Assembly (NCBI GenBank): GCA_051453625.1
Contig: JBOZIK010000001.1
Span: 223,265,221-223,329,220 of the forward strand
DNA: 64,000 nucleotides
Direction of reading: 5' to 3'
Origin: Welwitschia mirabilis
Lineage: Eukaryota > Gnetophyta > Gnetopsida > Welwitschiales
Shown: positions 1 to 12,860 of the stretch, piece by piece
How the letters are laid out: each line of letters starts with the position of its first letter
Numbering within the stretch: position 1 is the first letter of the stretch
Made by a program: the position numbers and the translations under genes
The notes under the pieces: model-generated
Databases searched by the model: none
The model's input: the letters and a program-made list of their open reading frames with translations, nothing else
What the model was told of the DNA's origin: nothing

Positions 1-896
1 ACTTATCCCTCATAGTTTATGTTGTTCTAGATTCATAACAGGTTTCTTTAATTATATAGATTATGAGGGTAGCCTTCGTTAAGGTTGAGCTTAATTAAAT
101 TAGGTGCATCATTGTTTATTTTCCTAGATTAGTTTGCATCAGCATATTTTAAATTTCATGCATCGCAATTTAATTTAATAAATTAAAGTTACACATTTCT
201 TGTCTGAAATCAACTCTTTATTGTTAATACCCTTGGCCTTCGACGGAATTATGACATTCGGATCACTCTGTCTATACTAGCGTGTTGTATTTTACATCTT
301 ATTATAATTAACAGGATTGAAATTGAAATGTAAACTATTGCACAAATACACACCGCAACATTCTCTTAAAGATGAAAAGCTATAGATTTACTTACAATAT
401 TAAAAAGAGAAAAAATCAAGGGAGTGAATGGAAATCATCCCCCTCTAAAATTAGCACTAGGATAAATGGTGTCTATTTTACTTAACAAGTGGATAGTGGA
501 TTTTTTCAAATAGATCTTGAAAATTATTAAAAACCAAATCTACAAACTTTTTACCAAAAACTTTAGAATAATGAGGAAAATAGAAAGGAAGAGGAATAAT
601 CCTAGTTCTAAACTACTACTTAGCCAATCAAATAGTGAGTGAGGGGTTTCTCCTAAAATAAAACTACAAACTGAAAGGCTTTCTAAAACTTGATTAACAC
701 CATCTTACATATTTTTTCTATATCGTATCTTTATGCATGAAGTGATAAATTACTTTGGTTCTTTTCATTTGCTAGAACATCCTTAGCATTATTGATGTTG
801 ATAGTCTTTATAGGGCCTCTTAGGCCCTATGTTTATTTTTATTTGGATGCCATACCAAAACCAAATTTCTATGAGCTTTGAATTTAATCGTAAGAG
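1..896. other. AT-rich intergenic DNA
   Basis: No reading frame, RNA gene or repeat boundary could be recognised here. The segment ends at the target-site duplication of the copia element that starts at 902. Confidence 0.6.
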
Positions 897-901
897 ACTC
901 T
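897..901. repeat. Target-site duplication, 3' side (copia)
   Basis: actct immediately outside the 3' LTR matches actcc at 9038-9042 outside the 5' LTR, with one mismatch. Five bases is the usual copia target duplication. Confidence 0.75.
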
Positions 902-1066
902 TACTAAGAAACAAAAGTCCCAAGATCAGAACAAGATTTCTCAAAAACTAAATTTTATTTCTTCTCTTCTTCATTATTTCAACAAGAGCTTTGTTATAAA
1001 GGAAAACACATCACTAGGGTTTTTACATACACTCAGGCATGGGACCATAATATGTACCCTAGAAAT
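902..1066 (-). repeat. 3' LTR of the copia element
   Basis: This segment aligns with 8868-9037 along its length, for example the shared stretches around aattttattt, cttcttcatta and aacaagag. Its outer edge reads tactaag where the 5' LTR has tgttaag. On the minus strand it is preceded by a purine tract, GAGGAGGGAATT (1064-1075), which serves as the polypurine tract. The inner edge is uncertain by a few bases. Confidence 0.8.
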
Positions 1067-1339
1067 TCCCTCCTCAATGTAGAAATATGCTCTCTTCCAA
1101 AAAAAATTCAGAATGCCTAGGAGAAAACCTTGATAATGTAACCTACAATAAAACCTTCAGAAAGGAATTTTCATGTAAGAGAACTACTTCATTAAAGAAA
1201 TAGCTCATTTACTACTATACATCCCATAGTACTAGGCCATAATTATACTACACATTCCATAGTACTAGGATAAGGTATGACTTTAATCAGAGACTGACAA
1301 GTCAAATGTAACCCACGATGTACAAGAAAGAAATGAGTT

Positions 1340-2950
1340 TAACTCATTGCAATCTAATCTTGGTTTAGAAATACTAAAACTTCTCTAGACCAAGTGATTT
1401 TATAAGGATATTGACAGTTTTTTCTAGGGATTGATAGTATACTTGTGTAATAATTTCATTTTGTGTGAGTTCCTTAATTTATTGGGTCCTGACACAAAAG
1501 TTTCTTGTCCTATCATGATGCATTGGATCTTTTGCTATGCAAATTATTGACTGAATATTAATAAAGAGTTTTGTTGTCTTAGTATATTTAAGGTTTACTA
1601 CTTATAACAATTTTCTAAGTCATTCAATTTTTCTACATGCTTTGGAAGCAACTGTATATTTGGCTTTGGTGGAAAATCATAACATAGTTTTCTGATACTT
1701 TGATCACCAAGATAAAGGCAATGTTCCCAAGAACATGATATACCCTGATGTTAATAATAAGGTACTAGTTTCTTCAGTGAAATTCAATTCAAAGTATGCC
1801 TTGAGGACAAATTGAGATTTTCTTTTATAGGTAATACCTAACTCTTTTATCTTCTTTAGGTGTCTTAGTATGTACTCTTCTTGAAACATTCAGAAGAGCA
1901 ACCTTAGGCACATGAAGATATCTTAATAATACACCAATAACATATGATATGTTAAGTTTAGTATTGATTACATCAATTAAACTTCCTAATATAATTTTGT
2001 ATTCTATTTCATTTGTAGGTTCTGAGTCTTGATTAGTAGATATCTTACCATTTTTCTTTAAAGGCATTACAACTTCTTTTGCATCTTGTAGTATAAATTT
2101 TTGGATTAGATCTCTGATGTACTTCTTTTGCATCTAGAAGATTCTAAACTTTTACTAAATAATTTCTACACATAAGTAGAATTTATTCAATCCGAGATCA
2201 AAAATCTGAAATGCCTTACTCAATGTAATTTTTCTCTATTTAACGTCTTCTTCATGACTTTCAGTTATCAGCATGTCGTCTATATATCACTATGTATGTA
2301 GATTTTATTTCATTAGATTTAAGAACAATGTTTCATTCACATCTTAGAAATCATACGATTTGAATTCAACAGAACTTAAATAATTTACAAGCTTAGTGTA
2401 CTAAGATCTCAGTGCTTGTTTTAGCTTATATAAAGACTTGATCAATCTACATGTATTATGTTCTTTGCATTTTTCTTTAAAACCCTTTGGTTGCATCATG
2501 TATATTTATTCTTTTAAGTCTTTATGGAGAAAGGTAGTATTTATATTCAATTGATGAAACTTTCATAATTTTTGTGCTACCAAGGCAATCATTTTTCTCA
2601 TGATAGTTTATTTTGCTATTAGAGCAAAGAATTCATTATAGTTAACTACTTTATTTTATCATAGACATAGATTAATAAGCCAAGATTTATGTCACTCAAG
2701 GGTGTTATCCGTGTTATATATATTATGGAAAACCTATTTATTAGGTAACATTGTGCATCCTAATGGAACATCTGTCAACTCCCATGTGTTATTTTCAACA
2801 AGACTGTCATATTATTCTTGCATAGCTTTTATCTAGTGATTATTTGAATAGTAGTTTTAAATGAGGTTGGTTCATCATCGAAATTTAAGTGGAGCTCATC
2901 ATCATCATCATCATGAGATGTATATAAGCCATGTCTAGTTTTGGTTTTAC
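1340..2950 (-). pseudogene. copia reverse transcriptase and RNase H remnant
   Basis: The RT catalytic block reads YIDDML at about 2270-2288, followed by the expected acidic stretch. The frame at 1825-2133 carries the RT-RNase H connection, with the conserved pieces QKKYIRDLIQKF, IILGSLIDV and RYLHVPK. Near 1.40 kb a PLG-LEKF-like block matches the RNase H C-terminus. Several stops and a frameshift interrupt it. Confidence 0.85.
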
Positions 2951-2999
2951 CCTTTTCATCATTACAAACATATTGAAGAGTAGACTGTAACCAAGTACT

Positions 3000-4050
3000 T
3001 TGATGTCATCTATGGGTAGTCTCAACTTCTTTAGTTGGAGAACTTATTGAATTGCTATGAGAACCATGATTAATCATTCTTAGAACACCAAATTTCTCAA
3101 TTTATAGAGGTTGTAAAGAAGCCACACCAATAGAAGGAACTAGAGTAGGACTAGTGGCTAAATCTTCCCCCTTAACTGTAGGATATTAAGCAGCCAAGAT
3201 GGTCACTAGGTTAAATAAATGATAAATATTTAAAAGATTAAAAGGAAAATAATTGTTTAAAGTATCTGAAAAAATGACATTAGGAAAAGCAATGATCTTA
3301 TGATGTTCTACGAGATAAACTTGACTACCCTTCTAGTTCGTTGGATATTTTACAAACATGCTGATACGAGAATGTGCTTCAAATTTATCATAATGTTTAC
3401 ATGAAATATGGACATAGCACTTGCAATCAAATACAAAAACGTCATGCAACTGTGGCTTGTACTCATACCACTTCTCAGCTAGAGATACTCCTTTTTTAGT
3501 ATATTAACTAATGTAGCTATTAAGATGCATAGTCGTATTCATTGTTTTACCATAAAGATAGGCCTTACAACCACTGAAATACATCATAAAATGTGCCATA
3601 TCCATGATTATTTGATTGAATTAGTCTACAACATCTTTTTTTGAAGTATCCTATAATAAGTCTTCAAATGACAAATTCCTTCAAAATTGAGAAAGTCCTT
3701 ACACTCAGTAGATATATACTCTATATCATTATCAGATTGGAAACTATTAATTTGACATTTAACTTGTTTTTTTACTTTGAGTTTAAACTTCTTAAAAATG
3801 TCCAAAGTCTAAGATTAGGACTTGATGAAATACATCCAAGTCATTCAAGAATAGTCATCAACAAAGGAGATGAAATAAAAAAAGTTATGGAGAGTAGAAA
3901 TTGACATAGGTTCACATAGATCACTATGAATAAGTAGAAGCTTTAGAGCATCATGCCACTTACTTGGTGAAAACCATTATCCAGTTGCTTTACTTATTAT
4001 ACATGCTTCATATTGAGGAAAATCCTGTGGAATGGATGGAAGAAACTGAT
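3000..4050 (-). pseudogene. copia integrase remnant
   Basis: Shifting minus-strand frames give copia integrase-like text between the pre-integrase motif and the RT domain, including a stretch near 3.44 kb reading VFDCKCYVH, which resembles the integrase C-terminal VFGCKAFVH block. No continuous frame remains. The plus-strand frame at 3641-3904 is a chance frame across this remnant. Confidence 0.65.
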
Positions 4051-5450
4051 GGTCATTCTCATGCATTGCATTCATTGCGTAAGGAGTAGGATGTTCTAGT
4101 TGAGCATGCCATATTAATAAGGGAGAAATCTCATCTTGGAAAACTATGTAAGTGATCTTTCATATTTTGACATAACCTTGAAGACAAATAAGCTTTCCAT
4201 TCATTTATCCTTTCATAACCATTTATTGATTGCAATCATAAATATCCACTAAGTGCTTTGTCATAGAAGTTGATTGATCTTCTCACACCAAATTAGAAAG
4301 TGATAGAAGATGTGACCTCAAAGAAGATACATATATAACATTAGAAAAAGTTTATATAGAGAGTGATTTCTAGTTAAGAATAAGCAAACCATACCCTTAC
4401 ACTAAAACTAAAGTTCTATCTACCAAATAAACCTGACTTAGTACTTCAACAAAACCATCAAAATAATCACATCAATAAGTCATGTGATGTACAACACTTG
4501 TGTCAAGAATCCACATCATGTCATAAGGTATGTACTTACTTATATCCACAAAGTTAGAGTTTTCAAAAACTTCATTTAACTTAAACTTTTTATCATTAAG
4601 GGATTCAGATTCTTGAATAACTGCATTGACCTTAGGCATATATTTAATCTTGTCTCAAGGTCTGCAATGGAATTCTATAGTATGATCTTATCTTTTGCAT
4701 TGTGAGCACCGATATTTGTTTTTATTCAAAATAGTATTATGCTAAATTTACTTTTTGCTTATCTGAGTCTGATTAGGCTTCTTAATTGGATGGTTCTATA
4801 GAGCCCTACCCTTTTCATGATGCAATGCCTTTGGCAGACTAGAGTTACTCGAAGAATACTTATGTTGATGAGTAGGTCCTCGAGACTGAGAAACTTTGAA
4901 TATCACATCATAGGATGAGGAGCTTATGAAGTTGAATTATGCTTCTATAACAATAAGATCCTTACTAAGCATGTCAAAGTTTATATTAGGTAGCTACTTG
5001 TTTCCATGAAGAGATAGAATGTAGCTATGAAGAGATGGATCTTCTAAATAGCAACAAACCAAGTTGACATAATGAATGAATATTTTATTAATTAGGTTAA
5101 TTTTAATAATATTTTATTTAATATTTATCGTCTGAGTTATGAGCTAATGCATTTTTTCCTTCCCATAATAAAGGTTGTTTATGCTTCAGATGAGGTTAAT
5201 TAATTCTAGATTATTCTTCCCATAAAATGTATCCTGTAAAGTGTAATAGTTGGTATAATTAGATTTTATTATATCAACCAACTTTTTGTGCAAAGTGGCC
5301 ATTGATTTTTGCATTATCTCTATGAGCTTGTGATCAATGCCTTGTCTTGCATCTTCTGCATCTGAATTTTGAAGAGGAACATGCACTTGTTTAAAAAAAT
5401 CTTTATCAAATTCATAAATGCACATTGTAGAAATGAAGTCTTCATCCCAG
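4050..5450 (-). pseudogene. copia gag and protease remnant
   Basis: The open piece at 5186-5425 resembles the middle of copia gag. Further downstream on the minus strand a degenerate CCHC zinc knuckle (RCSQCK ... H) lies near 4.70 kb. A protease-like motif, WILDT followed by HHMT, lies near 4.50 kb, where active elements have WILDSGAS-HMT. Near 4.1 kb a WHAQLEHP stretch matches the GAG-pre-integrase motif WH-RLGHP. Stops and frameshifts break all of these. Confidence 0.75.
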
Positions 5451-6450
5451 TCCTCCCAACTCTAATCATTATGTAATATCACTCTAACGTTGGCCGTTAT
5501 TCTTGTAGTCAATATGGATGTGAAGCTATGTGACAAAATCCAGAATCTGCCTTTCGGCATAGTAGCAATATTGGATGTAGAGAAGAGAGAAAGAAGGTTT
5601 GATAAATCATGAGGTAAAGTCAAATTCTACAGGGATCTTACTCACATTCACTAGTAAAAATTATTTATCTTTTACATAAAGAAAATGCACTAACCTAAAA
5701 AGAGAAAAATAAGGAAAAAGTAAAGGCAATGGCATAGTCATAAGGAAAAGGAATCTTGCTGTCATCCAAAAGTTCAAGTAATCTATCCATGTCACAATGC
5801 AATAAAAACAAAGAAAAATAAGTCATGATGAAAAGGTATAGTCACAATGAAAAGGAATTAATCCCAAAAATCTAAGTACTCTATCTAAACCATAATGTGT
5901 AACAATAAAGATAAATCCCCCTTAAAGAATAAAAAACCTATGAACATGAGAACAAATAAGGTATTTCATTAAAAATTTATTAATATGAGTGAGGTAAATT
6001 TTAATACAAAAGACCTAATTTGATTATTAGGCAATGAAAATGCAAATTTGTCAATTTTAAAGTTTGCTCTCAAATATAGATAGTAATCATGTCCTCTCCA
6101 AGGGTAGTACCCTTATCTCTTGAGGGAGTAAAAGTATAGAATTTGAATTACCTAAATGGGATATCCAAGTTATCTGTTAGTTTTAGTTACCATAGTTATA
6201 TAGCCCTCTTAAGAAAGAGTATTATGTAATGTCAGTGACCTACTTATACCTTAGACTTAGTAAATTTTACAATGGATTACGCTTATGGCTATTTATTAAC
6301 TTGGTAATGAAATCCAAGTAGACCCTACCACTTTGCCCACTTTATCCAATATACCCTTGAATTACCAAGGGGCACATAGAAATCTAGACCTCAGGGCACC
6401 CATGCTATTTTCTCTTAAAAGAGACATGTCTCTCTGTATAGTCGAAACTT

Positions 6451-7073
6451 NNNNNNNNNNNNNNNNNNNNNNNNNNNNNNNNNNNNNNNNNNNNNNNNNN
6501 NNNNNNNNNNNNNNNNNNNNNNNNNNNNNNNNNNNNNNNNNNNNNNNNNNNNNNNNNNNNNNNNNNNNNNNNNNNNNNNNNNNNNNNNNNNNNNNNNNNN
6601 NNNNNNNNNNNNNNNNNNNNNNNNNNNNNNNNNNNNNNNNNNNNNNNNNNNNNNNNNNNNNNNNNNNNNNNNNNNNNNNNNNNNNNNNNNNNNNNNNNNN
6701 NNNNNNNNNNNNNNNNNNNNNNNNNNNNNNNNNNNNNNNNNNNNNNNNNNNNNNNNNNNNNNNNNNNNNNNNNNNNNNNNNNNNNNNNNNNNNNNNNNNN
6801 NNNNNNNNNNNNNNNNNNNNNNNNNNNNNNNNNNNNNNNNNNNNNNNNNNNNNNNNNNNNNNNNNNNNNNNNNNNNNNNNNNNNNNNNNNNNNNNNNNNN
6901 NNNNNNNNNNNNNNNNNNNNNNNNNNNNNNNNNNNNNNNNNNNNNNNNNNNNNNNNNNNNNNNNNNNNNNNNNNNNNNNNNNNNNNNNNNNNNNNNNNNN
7001 NNNNNNNNNNNNNNNNNNNNNNNNNNNNNNNNNNNNNNNNNNNNNNNNNNNNNNNNNNNNNNNNNNNNNNNNN
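6451..7073. other. Assembly gap, 623 N
   Basis: This is a run of N inside the copia leader. Open frames crossing it on both strands are artefacts. Confidence 0.99.
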
Positions 7074-7745
7074 CTCCCCATGCCAACAACCAATCAAGAC
7101 TTATTACCAGTGGAAAAGTATGATGTATTTAGAAGTTGAAGGTAATTTATAATTTTAAATCTTAATAAAAAAAATTAAATTTAAATTAACAAAAAGTAAA
7201 GAAAAATACCAAAAAACACACATGAAGATAAGGCTCATGCTTTTTGCTAATGTCAAAATGTCGAGTTTATGCATCATGATGCACTTGACTAAATGACGTA
7301 TTTCACATGCTTGAGCAGTTGGAACATGGAATAACATGCTTTATATGGCAAAACTTTTAGCGAATATATGCTTGTGCATACGTACATATATGAATTTTAT
7401 CCATAGTAACACTTTATAAGACAAGACTAGAGTTAACTTCATCAGTGCATGGACTTATGAAGGAAGGGGCAAGTAACCTATAAGCTTGTACATATTCATA
7501 CAAGGTAGATACTACATGAAAGTCCATTGGAAGCATCTATGATCAATGGATCTTCAATTGAAAAACCTCCTTTAAGATTCAGACAACTAAGTGAGTGTTA
7601 TTATATGAATTGGCTCATGAGTGCTCTTGCACCCTATACTCATGGACACAAAGGATTTTAAAAGATATGATTACTTAGAAGCTTCCTTGAAGTTATAGTA
7701 TATATACTATTATTAGGATTAAGGGAAACCCTAAAAATTTTGAAA

Positions 7746-7801
7746 GCATAAGAACATGGAGGTCTATCTAACCGCATAAGAACATGGAGGTCTATCTAAC
7801 C
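7746..7801 (+). repeat. Tandem duplication, 2 x 28 bp
   Basis: Two copies of a 28-bp unit beginning gcataagaacatggag stand head to tail (7746-7773 and 7774-7801) and look identical. A perfect pair inside an old element suggests a recent replication slip. Confidence 0.9.
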
Positions 7802-8371
7802 CAAAGCTATAAATAAGTGTGGTCACATTTGAGCTACGAGCTAAGCATAACTTAGGGAAATTCTTAAGGTAACTAGTTTTTATAACGTCAAATTAAAGAG
7901 ACCTAGCTTAATCCATTCAAATCACAAAAATTGGGTCTAAGTGAGAGAAAAAATCAAGTTCAGTGATCTTACTCCACATCTCAAGCTTGACTTAATGAGG
8001 GGAAAAACAAGGTCAAGGGCTCACATTAGTAGAAACTGCCCCAAAAACTTTGAAAATTATGGGGGAAAAAAGCTCAAAAACTAAGTTAGAGGCTTATAAG
8101 TATGAAAAATTCCCAGAACATCAAGAAAATAAGAGAAAATTCCCAAAAATAGCAAAAAGCAACTCAAAACAAAAAACAGCCTATGTGCATCAGACTAAGC
8201 TAATGGCTAAGCAATAGGTTAGCTAAACACATGGGCAGTTAACTCAACTAAGAGTTAGCAATTCGTTAGTAATTTTACATATGCACAGAAATAAAAAATA
8301 TCTCACACAAAATCACATGTATGCACAATAGCAAAATTTAAAGAGAACAAATTATTTAAAAATTTCATTTT

Positions 8372-8438
8372 GCCTCTGCTAATCGAACTCCAGATCTTCC
8401 CCTTCAAAAACAAATGGCTTAACCATTATACCAATGTC
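8372..8438 (-). tRNA. tRNA-like relic (decayed tRNA or SINE head)
   Basis: On the minus strand an A-box-like TGGTATAATGGTTAAG is followed about 25 bases later by a B-box-like GGAGTTCGATTAG, at roughly tRNA spacing. A possible 7-base anticodon loop, GTTTTTG, would give anticodon TTT (Lys). The acceptor and T stems pair only partly, so this is not a working tRNA. It lies in the copia leader and may be a piece of a tRNA-derived SINE. Confidence 0.35.
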
Positions 8439-8852
8439 ATGTTAATGATTAAAACATGTATGAAAATAATTTTAGCAGCTTTTAGGGATGCCACTAAGAA
8501 AAATAACTATGGATTTATAGTGGAATCAGTGGTGGATAGTCGAAAAGGCATCTGTAAATTCATCAAAAAATGCGAAGGTGATGTAGTGAAGCAAGTGGTG
8601 TAGGCAAGCAGATGTGATTTAGGCAATTGAGTGGGATGCCAACCAATCCTAGTCAACACATAGGCAGCCTCTAACTCATTAAGGGGGGAAAATCAAATGT
8701 TATAAATGTTTAAAAAGGATGAGGTAATAGTTATATTTTTAACATTAGTTAAAGAAAATATGAAAAAATAATATTTTTTTAAAAAAATGTTTAAAAAATA
8801 GCCATTTTAACTAGAAAGCTATTGATTAGAGCCAAGCAAAGGAATAAAATAT

Positions 8853-8865
8853 GGTTCTAATACCA
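8853..8865 (-). promoter_or_regulatory. Primer-binding site, initiator tRNA-Met type
   Basis: On the minus strand, two bases inside the 5' LTR, the sequence is TGGTATTAGAACC. The standard copia site complementary to plant initiator tRNA-Met is TGGTATCAGAGCC. The two differences are C to T and G to A, both of the deamination type. Confidence 0.85.
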
Positions 8866-8867
8866 CT

Positions 8868-9037
8868 TGTTAAGAAAAATAAGAGTCACAATACCAAAAT
8901 AAGATCTCTAAAAAACTGAATTTTATTTTTCTTCTTCTTCATTATTTTAACAAGAGTTTTCTTATAAAAGAAAGCACACTGTCTGGATTTTCATGTAATC
9001 CCTAGGTGTGAGACCACAGAGTGTGTAAGTCTTAACA
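8868..9037 (-). repeat. 5' LTR of the copia element
   Basis: This 170-bp LTR is framed by the inverted terminal motif TGTTAAG ... CTTAACA. It is the better preserved of the two. It is short for a copia LTR but within the known range. Confidence 0.85.
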
Positions 9038-9042
9038 ACTCC
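9038..9042. repeat. Target-site duplication, 5' side (copia)
   Basis: actcc immediately outside the 5' LTR pairs with actct at 897-901. Confidence 0.75.
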
Positions 9043-10600
9043 AAGCTTAAGATCCTATATTGCATAATGGTCCTTCCATTCTATTATTGACTATAGTTCA
9101 TCATACTCCACTTTATCTTCTGATATAGATAGTGCCTACCTATTATCTATCTCCAATGTGGATTTATTATTATCCTTATTGGATGGAAAGGCTTCAATTT
9201 CTAACCTTTATATTTATTTTCTTTATCCTTCTCATCTTCTTTCTCACTAATATCAATAACATCTGCTTGTTACCAAGGTTGATGCTAGTTTAATTTTTGG
9301 TACATTTGACTTGATTGATTTTGTTGCTACTAAGACAGCTCTTGAGTCAGCTACTTTTGGGGCTTACTCTGTCCATGTGCTTTATTTCCTTGGACCAAGA
9401 CGTTCCCCCCTTCTCCTCTTGCTGGTTTTCTTACTCTATTACCTCTATTTCTTTAGGCTTACCACTACTAGTTACTTAACCCCTCCTGACATAGTAGGGT
9501 TTTAAGCTTTTCTTCCTTTTACTTGTAGATCTTAAGGGATATCTTTCTCCTAAGTGGAAACCCCCTACTATGTCTCTGACTGCCATAGGTTTCTCTTAAG
9601 CATTAGACACTCTTACTCTATGACCTTATCAATGTAAGAACTTTGCAAGATTTTTTATTAATCCTAAGTGCTTCTTGTCTAACATTTCAATGAAATAACA
9701 AGACTTTAAGCTCCTCCTTTCTTTTAGTGCAAGCATAAAACTAAAATGAAGCCTTTTCGTTTCAAATGATTCTATCTTAAATCATATATATATTCATAAC
9801 TTCTACTACAACTTTTCATGATGGCTAGAGCTCTACTCTTTTAATGAAAACCTTTGGTGTTCTAGATAATCTTTTTTTAAAAAGCAGTTTGCATCTCTTA
9901 GACCTACAAAGAATATTCAAATCAAATTCACTTCCTCTATTAATCTTGTCTTTTTTGCTATCATCTAAGTAAATATTGCATGCTTGCACTTGCTTACCAT
10001 GATTTTTCCATTTACTACCACTTGCTCTATTTTGAAATTTGGATTTGCTTTTAGCTTACCATGATTTTTCCATTTACTACCACTTGCTCTATTTTGAAAT
10101 TTGGATTTGCTTTTAGCTTAAATAATGATTTCTACTCTAACTCTTGAAATTATTTATCATAGAGAACCATTTCCTCTAAATTTTGCTTTATGTACTAGTT
10201 TAAACTAAGGGTTCTTCTCCATTTTCTTTATAATCTTAAAGTTTAAGACTTTTTTCTATTGTTCTAGCAAATTTGCTTGTTTTCTATTTTAGATTGAAAA
10301 AATTCCTATTTCTTGTTATTCATAAGAACTAAAGTAATACTTCACAAGACTTACCTAGTGTATTGAGAACCTAGTTTAAAGTAACCTCTATACCCTTGCC
10401 TCATCCAAATAGTTACTGCTATGGAAAATTCCCAAAATAGATTTTAATGGTTTTTAGATCATCACAAGTTTGATACTCTATTTGGATTCTATATTTCATC
10501 TACCTCAAAACTATTAAAATTACATTTTTCCCTTTAAAATCAACCATTTAAGCATCTTGTACTTTCTTATTATACTTTTTAGGCCAAGTTTCCCATAGTA
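9043..10600. other. AT-rich DNA, possible downstream part of the LINE
   Basis: Minus-strand frames here are broken. This could be the 3' part of the LINE ORF2 at 10.6-12.9 kb, but I could not identify a domain with confidence. Confidence 0.4.
9992..10115 (+). repeat. Tandem duplication, 2 x 62 bp
   Basis: A 62-bp unit starting gcttaccatgatttttcc appears twice in a row (9992-10053 and 10054-10115) with no visible mismatch, so it is a young local duplication. Confidence 0.92.
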
Positions 10601-12860
10601 ATTTTTCCTTTTTATACTTCTTAATTAGGAGGTTTTTTGCACCGAGTGATCTTTCATCTAATGCCTTATATAATATTCTTCTCCTAAGGTGATACCCACT
10701 TTTCTATAATAATTTTCAATTGATTTATTTTCCTATCAATGCCTTCATTACTTGAGTGGGAGAAGTCCTCTTTCTTCTATAATTTTTTGCTTTTAGATAT
10801 ACTTTTTCTTATTTAATTCCCCAACTAGAATTATTTCTTAAATCTTGTTAAGACATTTCCATTTTAACACTTGACAATACTAAGAGAAAATGTCTCCATC
10901 CTCTATTTTTTATGTCATTAGATTTTCTAGTTGATTTTTTTTCTATACATAAGGCTTACTAGAAGGAGGGACCCTTTGCTCACTTTTTCACTTCTTGTAT
11001 TTACAATTAAAAATTCTATTACATGGAGGTAACCCCCTACTTGTAGATTTTTTAAAATGTTTACTTAGGCTAGGAATATGTGGTCTTTCACATCCTATAT
11101 TTCCCATCAACATAATTCTAATGGTTTATTTATTCCCTCTCATGAAATCACATGTTTTTTACTCCTTTTTCTCCTTTTTGTATGAAGTTATAAATCAGCT
11201 TGTTTGTGATTCCCTTAATTTTCTAATAAATATTTTATACCTTGTAATAGTTGCTATCATCATGTTTGCTAGGATACTATTTGCTTTACTTGATAGGAAA
11301 ATGATACTCCAACTATTACTTCCCCCTCCCCCTCTATTTTCCAAACTAATTCCTCACAAGAGATTAAGCTCTTCCATTTAAAGAGTAGTATCTCAAGCAT
11401 ACATCTCTACTTCACCTCTAAGATTTTTACACTCATCCTCTAAATGCTTGTCTAGATATTGATGAAACATGTTCTAATCTTTTGTTAAGCGATCATTAAA
11501 ATCATTTATTAACTTTTATAATCCCATATTTAGGGTTTTAATTTGTTGCATGTTTTCCTCTGAGAAAATAATTGAATCATTTGTAAAGTGGTTATAGAGT
11601 ATTTACATCTTATAAATGGCTAGGAATTCTTCCCTCTCTCTTTATGTAATCTTGTAAAATGTCCTGTAAAAGAAATGATAAGAAGGGATCTCCCTGCCAT
11701 AGCCCCCTTCTTATTCCCAAAAAAATCATAAATGTTCTAATTCATTTTGCTACTAAACGTGGTTGTTCTCTGTAGATGGAGAATTATCTTGATAAATTGT
11801 GGACAGAACCCCTTCATGTGTAAGACATGTTCTAAGCACCCTCAAAAGATACTATCATAGGTCTTTTTAATATCCAAATTTAATGCACAAGCTTTTATTT
11901 TTTTTCCTTCTTATCAAATAAAATATTTCATGATTAAATATCACTTAATTAAAATTGCTATTATTTTTAAGAATCTTGCTCAATTGATCTCATCATACTT
12001 TGTAAGTAGGATTTGATTTGATTAACTAGTATCTTAGAGAAGAGCTTATATGGAAAATTACACACCCCAATGGGTCTAAAATCATACATGTCAATTGCTT
12101 CTTATTTTTAGGAATCATGATTACATAACTATTATTCCAAGCATGTGGTACCAACCTCAAATCCATGGCTTTATCAAGGGCATTTTGCACTAAATCCTTC
12201 ACTATTCCACAAGATTTATAAAAACACTTCATGATCCAACTATTTGGACCTAGGCTCTAATTTAGATTTATTTTTTAAAGAACATTTCAAACCTTATTTT
12301 TTCAACTTTCACAAGGAATCCTCCCCTTGCTAGGATTTAGGCCATAAAGTTGATATTTTTGTATCCTCTTTTATTGTCCATAGCTCTTGCAAGATTTTAG
12401 CGAAATCTTCTTAGGTCTAATTCCTTCATATAATTAACAAGTCCAAATTCCTCAGTTTATCATGTTAGTCTATCTCTTGTGGTTAACAACTCTTAATAAA
12501 ACTTTATATTCTTATCCATCCTTCAACTAATTAATGAGCAACCTTTGCATTGAGTATTGTTCCTTCTTATTTTGAAGCTATTGAAGATCTGAAAACCTAT
12601 GCCACTATTCCTTATGTAGGTCTACTCCACTATACTTTCTTGATTCTATTTCTCTAATATCCTTCTTTACCTCTTCCTTTCTACTAAATCTTCTTAGCCA
12701 CTCTTACCTCAAGGTCTTCAATAATCTTTTAAATCTCTAAAGATTTTCTTGAAGATCCTGAATGAGTCTATGGTTTTCCACTTGCCAATTACCATATCTT
12801 ATTTTCTTAATATCTTTTAATGAAAAATTACTAAGAAATTATTCTATTTCTAATAAGCTT
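10600..12860 (-). mobile_element. LINE (L1-like) ORF2 remnant
   Basis: The minus strand encodes recognisable LINE reverse transcriptase blocks in order. WNNSYVIMIPK is followed by DFRPIGVCNFPYKLFSKIL (about 12,030-12,095), then LDIKKTYDSIFWGCLEHVL near 11.86 kb, then a degenerate catalytic block FTNDS (FADD in active elements) near 11.58 kb. A weak thumb-like region follows. Many stops and shifts break it. No poly(A) tail or target duplication could be fixed. Confidence 0.8.

Larger units (their letters stand above)
902..9037 (-). mobile_element. Full-length, inactive Ty1/copia LTR retrotransposon
   Basis: The element is read on the minus strand. It is bounded by two similar LTRs (about 902-1066 and 8868-9037) and flanked by a near-perfect 5-bp target duplication, actct at 897-901 and actcc at 9038-9042. 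Going from high to low coordinates the order is 5' LTR, primer-binding site, a very long leader, gag with a zinc knuckle, protease, integrase, reverse transcriptase and RNase H, polypurine tract, 3' LTR. Protease-integrase-RT-RNase H is the copia (not gypsy) order. Every domain carries stops and frameshifts, so the element cannot be autonomous. Most of the damage looks like C-to-T or G-to-A change, for example in the primer-binding site. A 623-base run of N lies in the leader, so the true length is uncertain. Confidence 0.9.

Noticed and set aside
6333-7139. Long open frames on both strands across 6.45-7.07 kb
   Set aside because: They are open only because they cross a run of N.
10995-11381. 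128-residue plus-strand frame
   Set aside because: It is antisense to the LINE ORF2 remnant and has no domain of its own.
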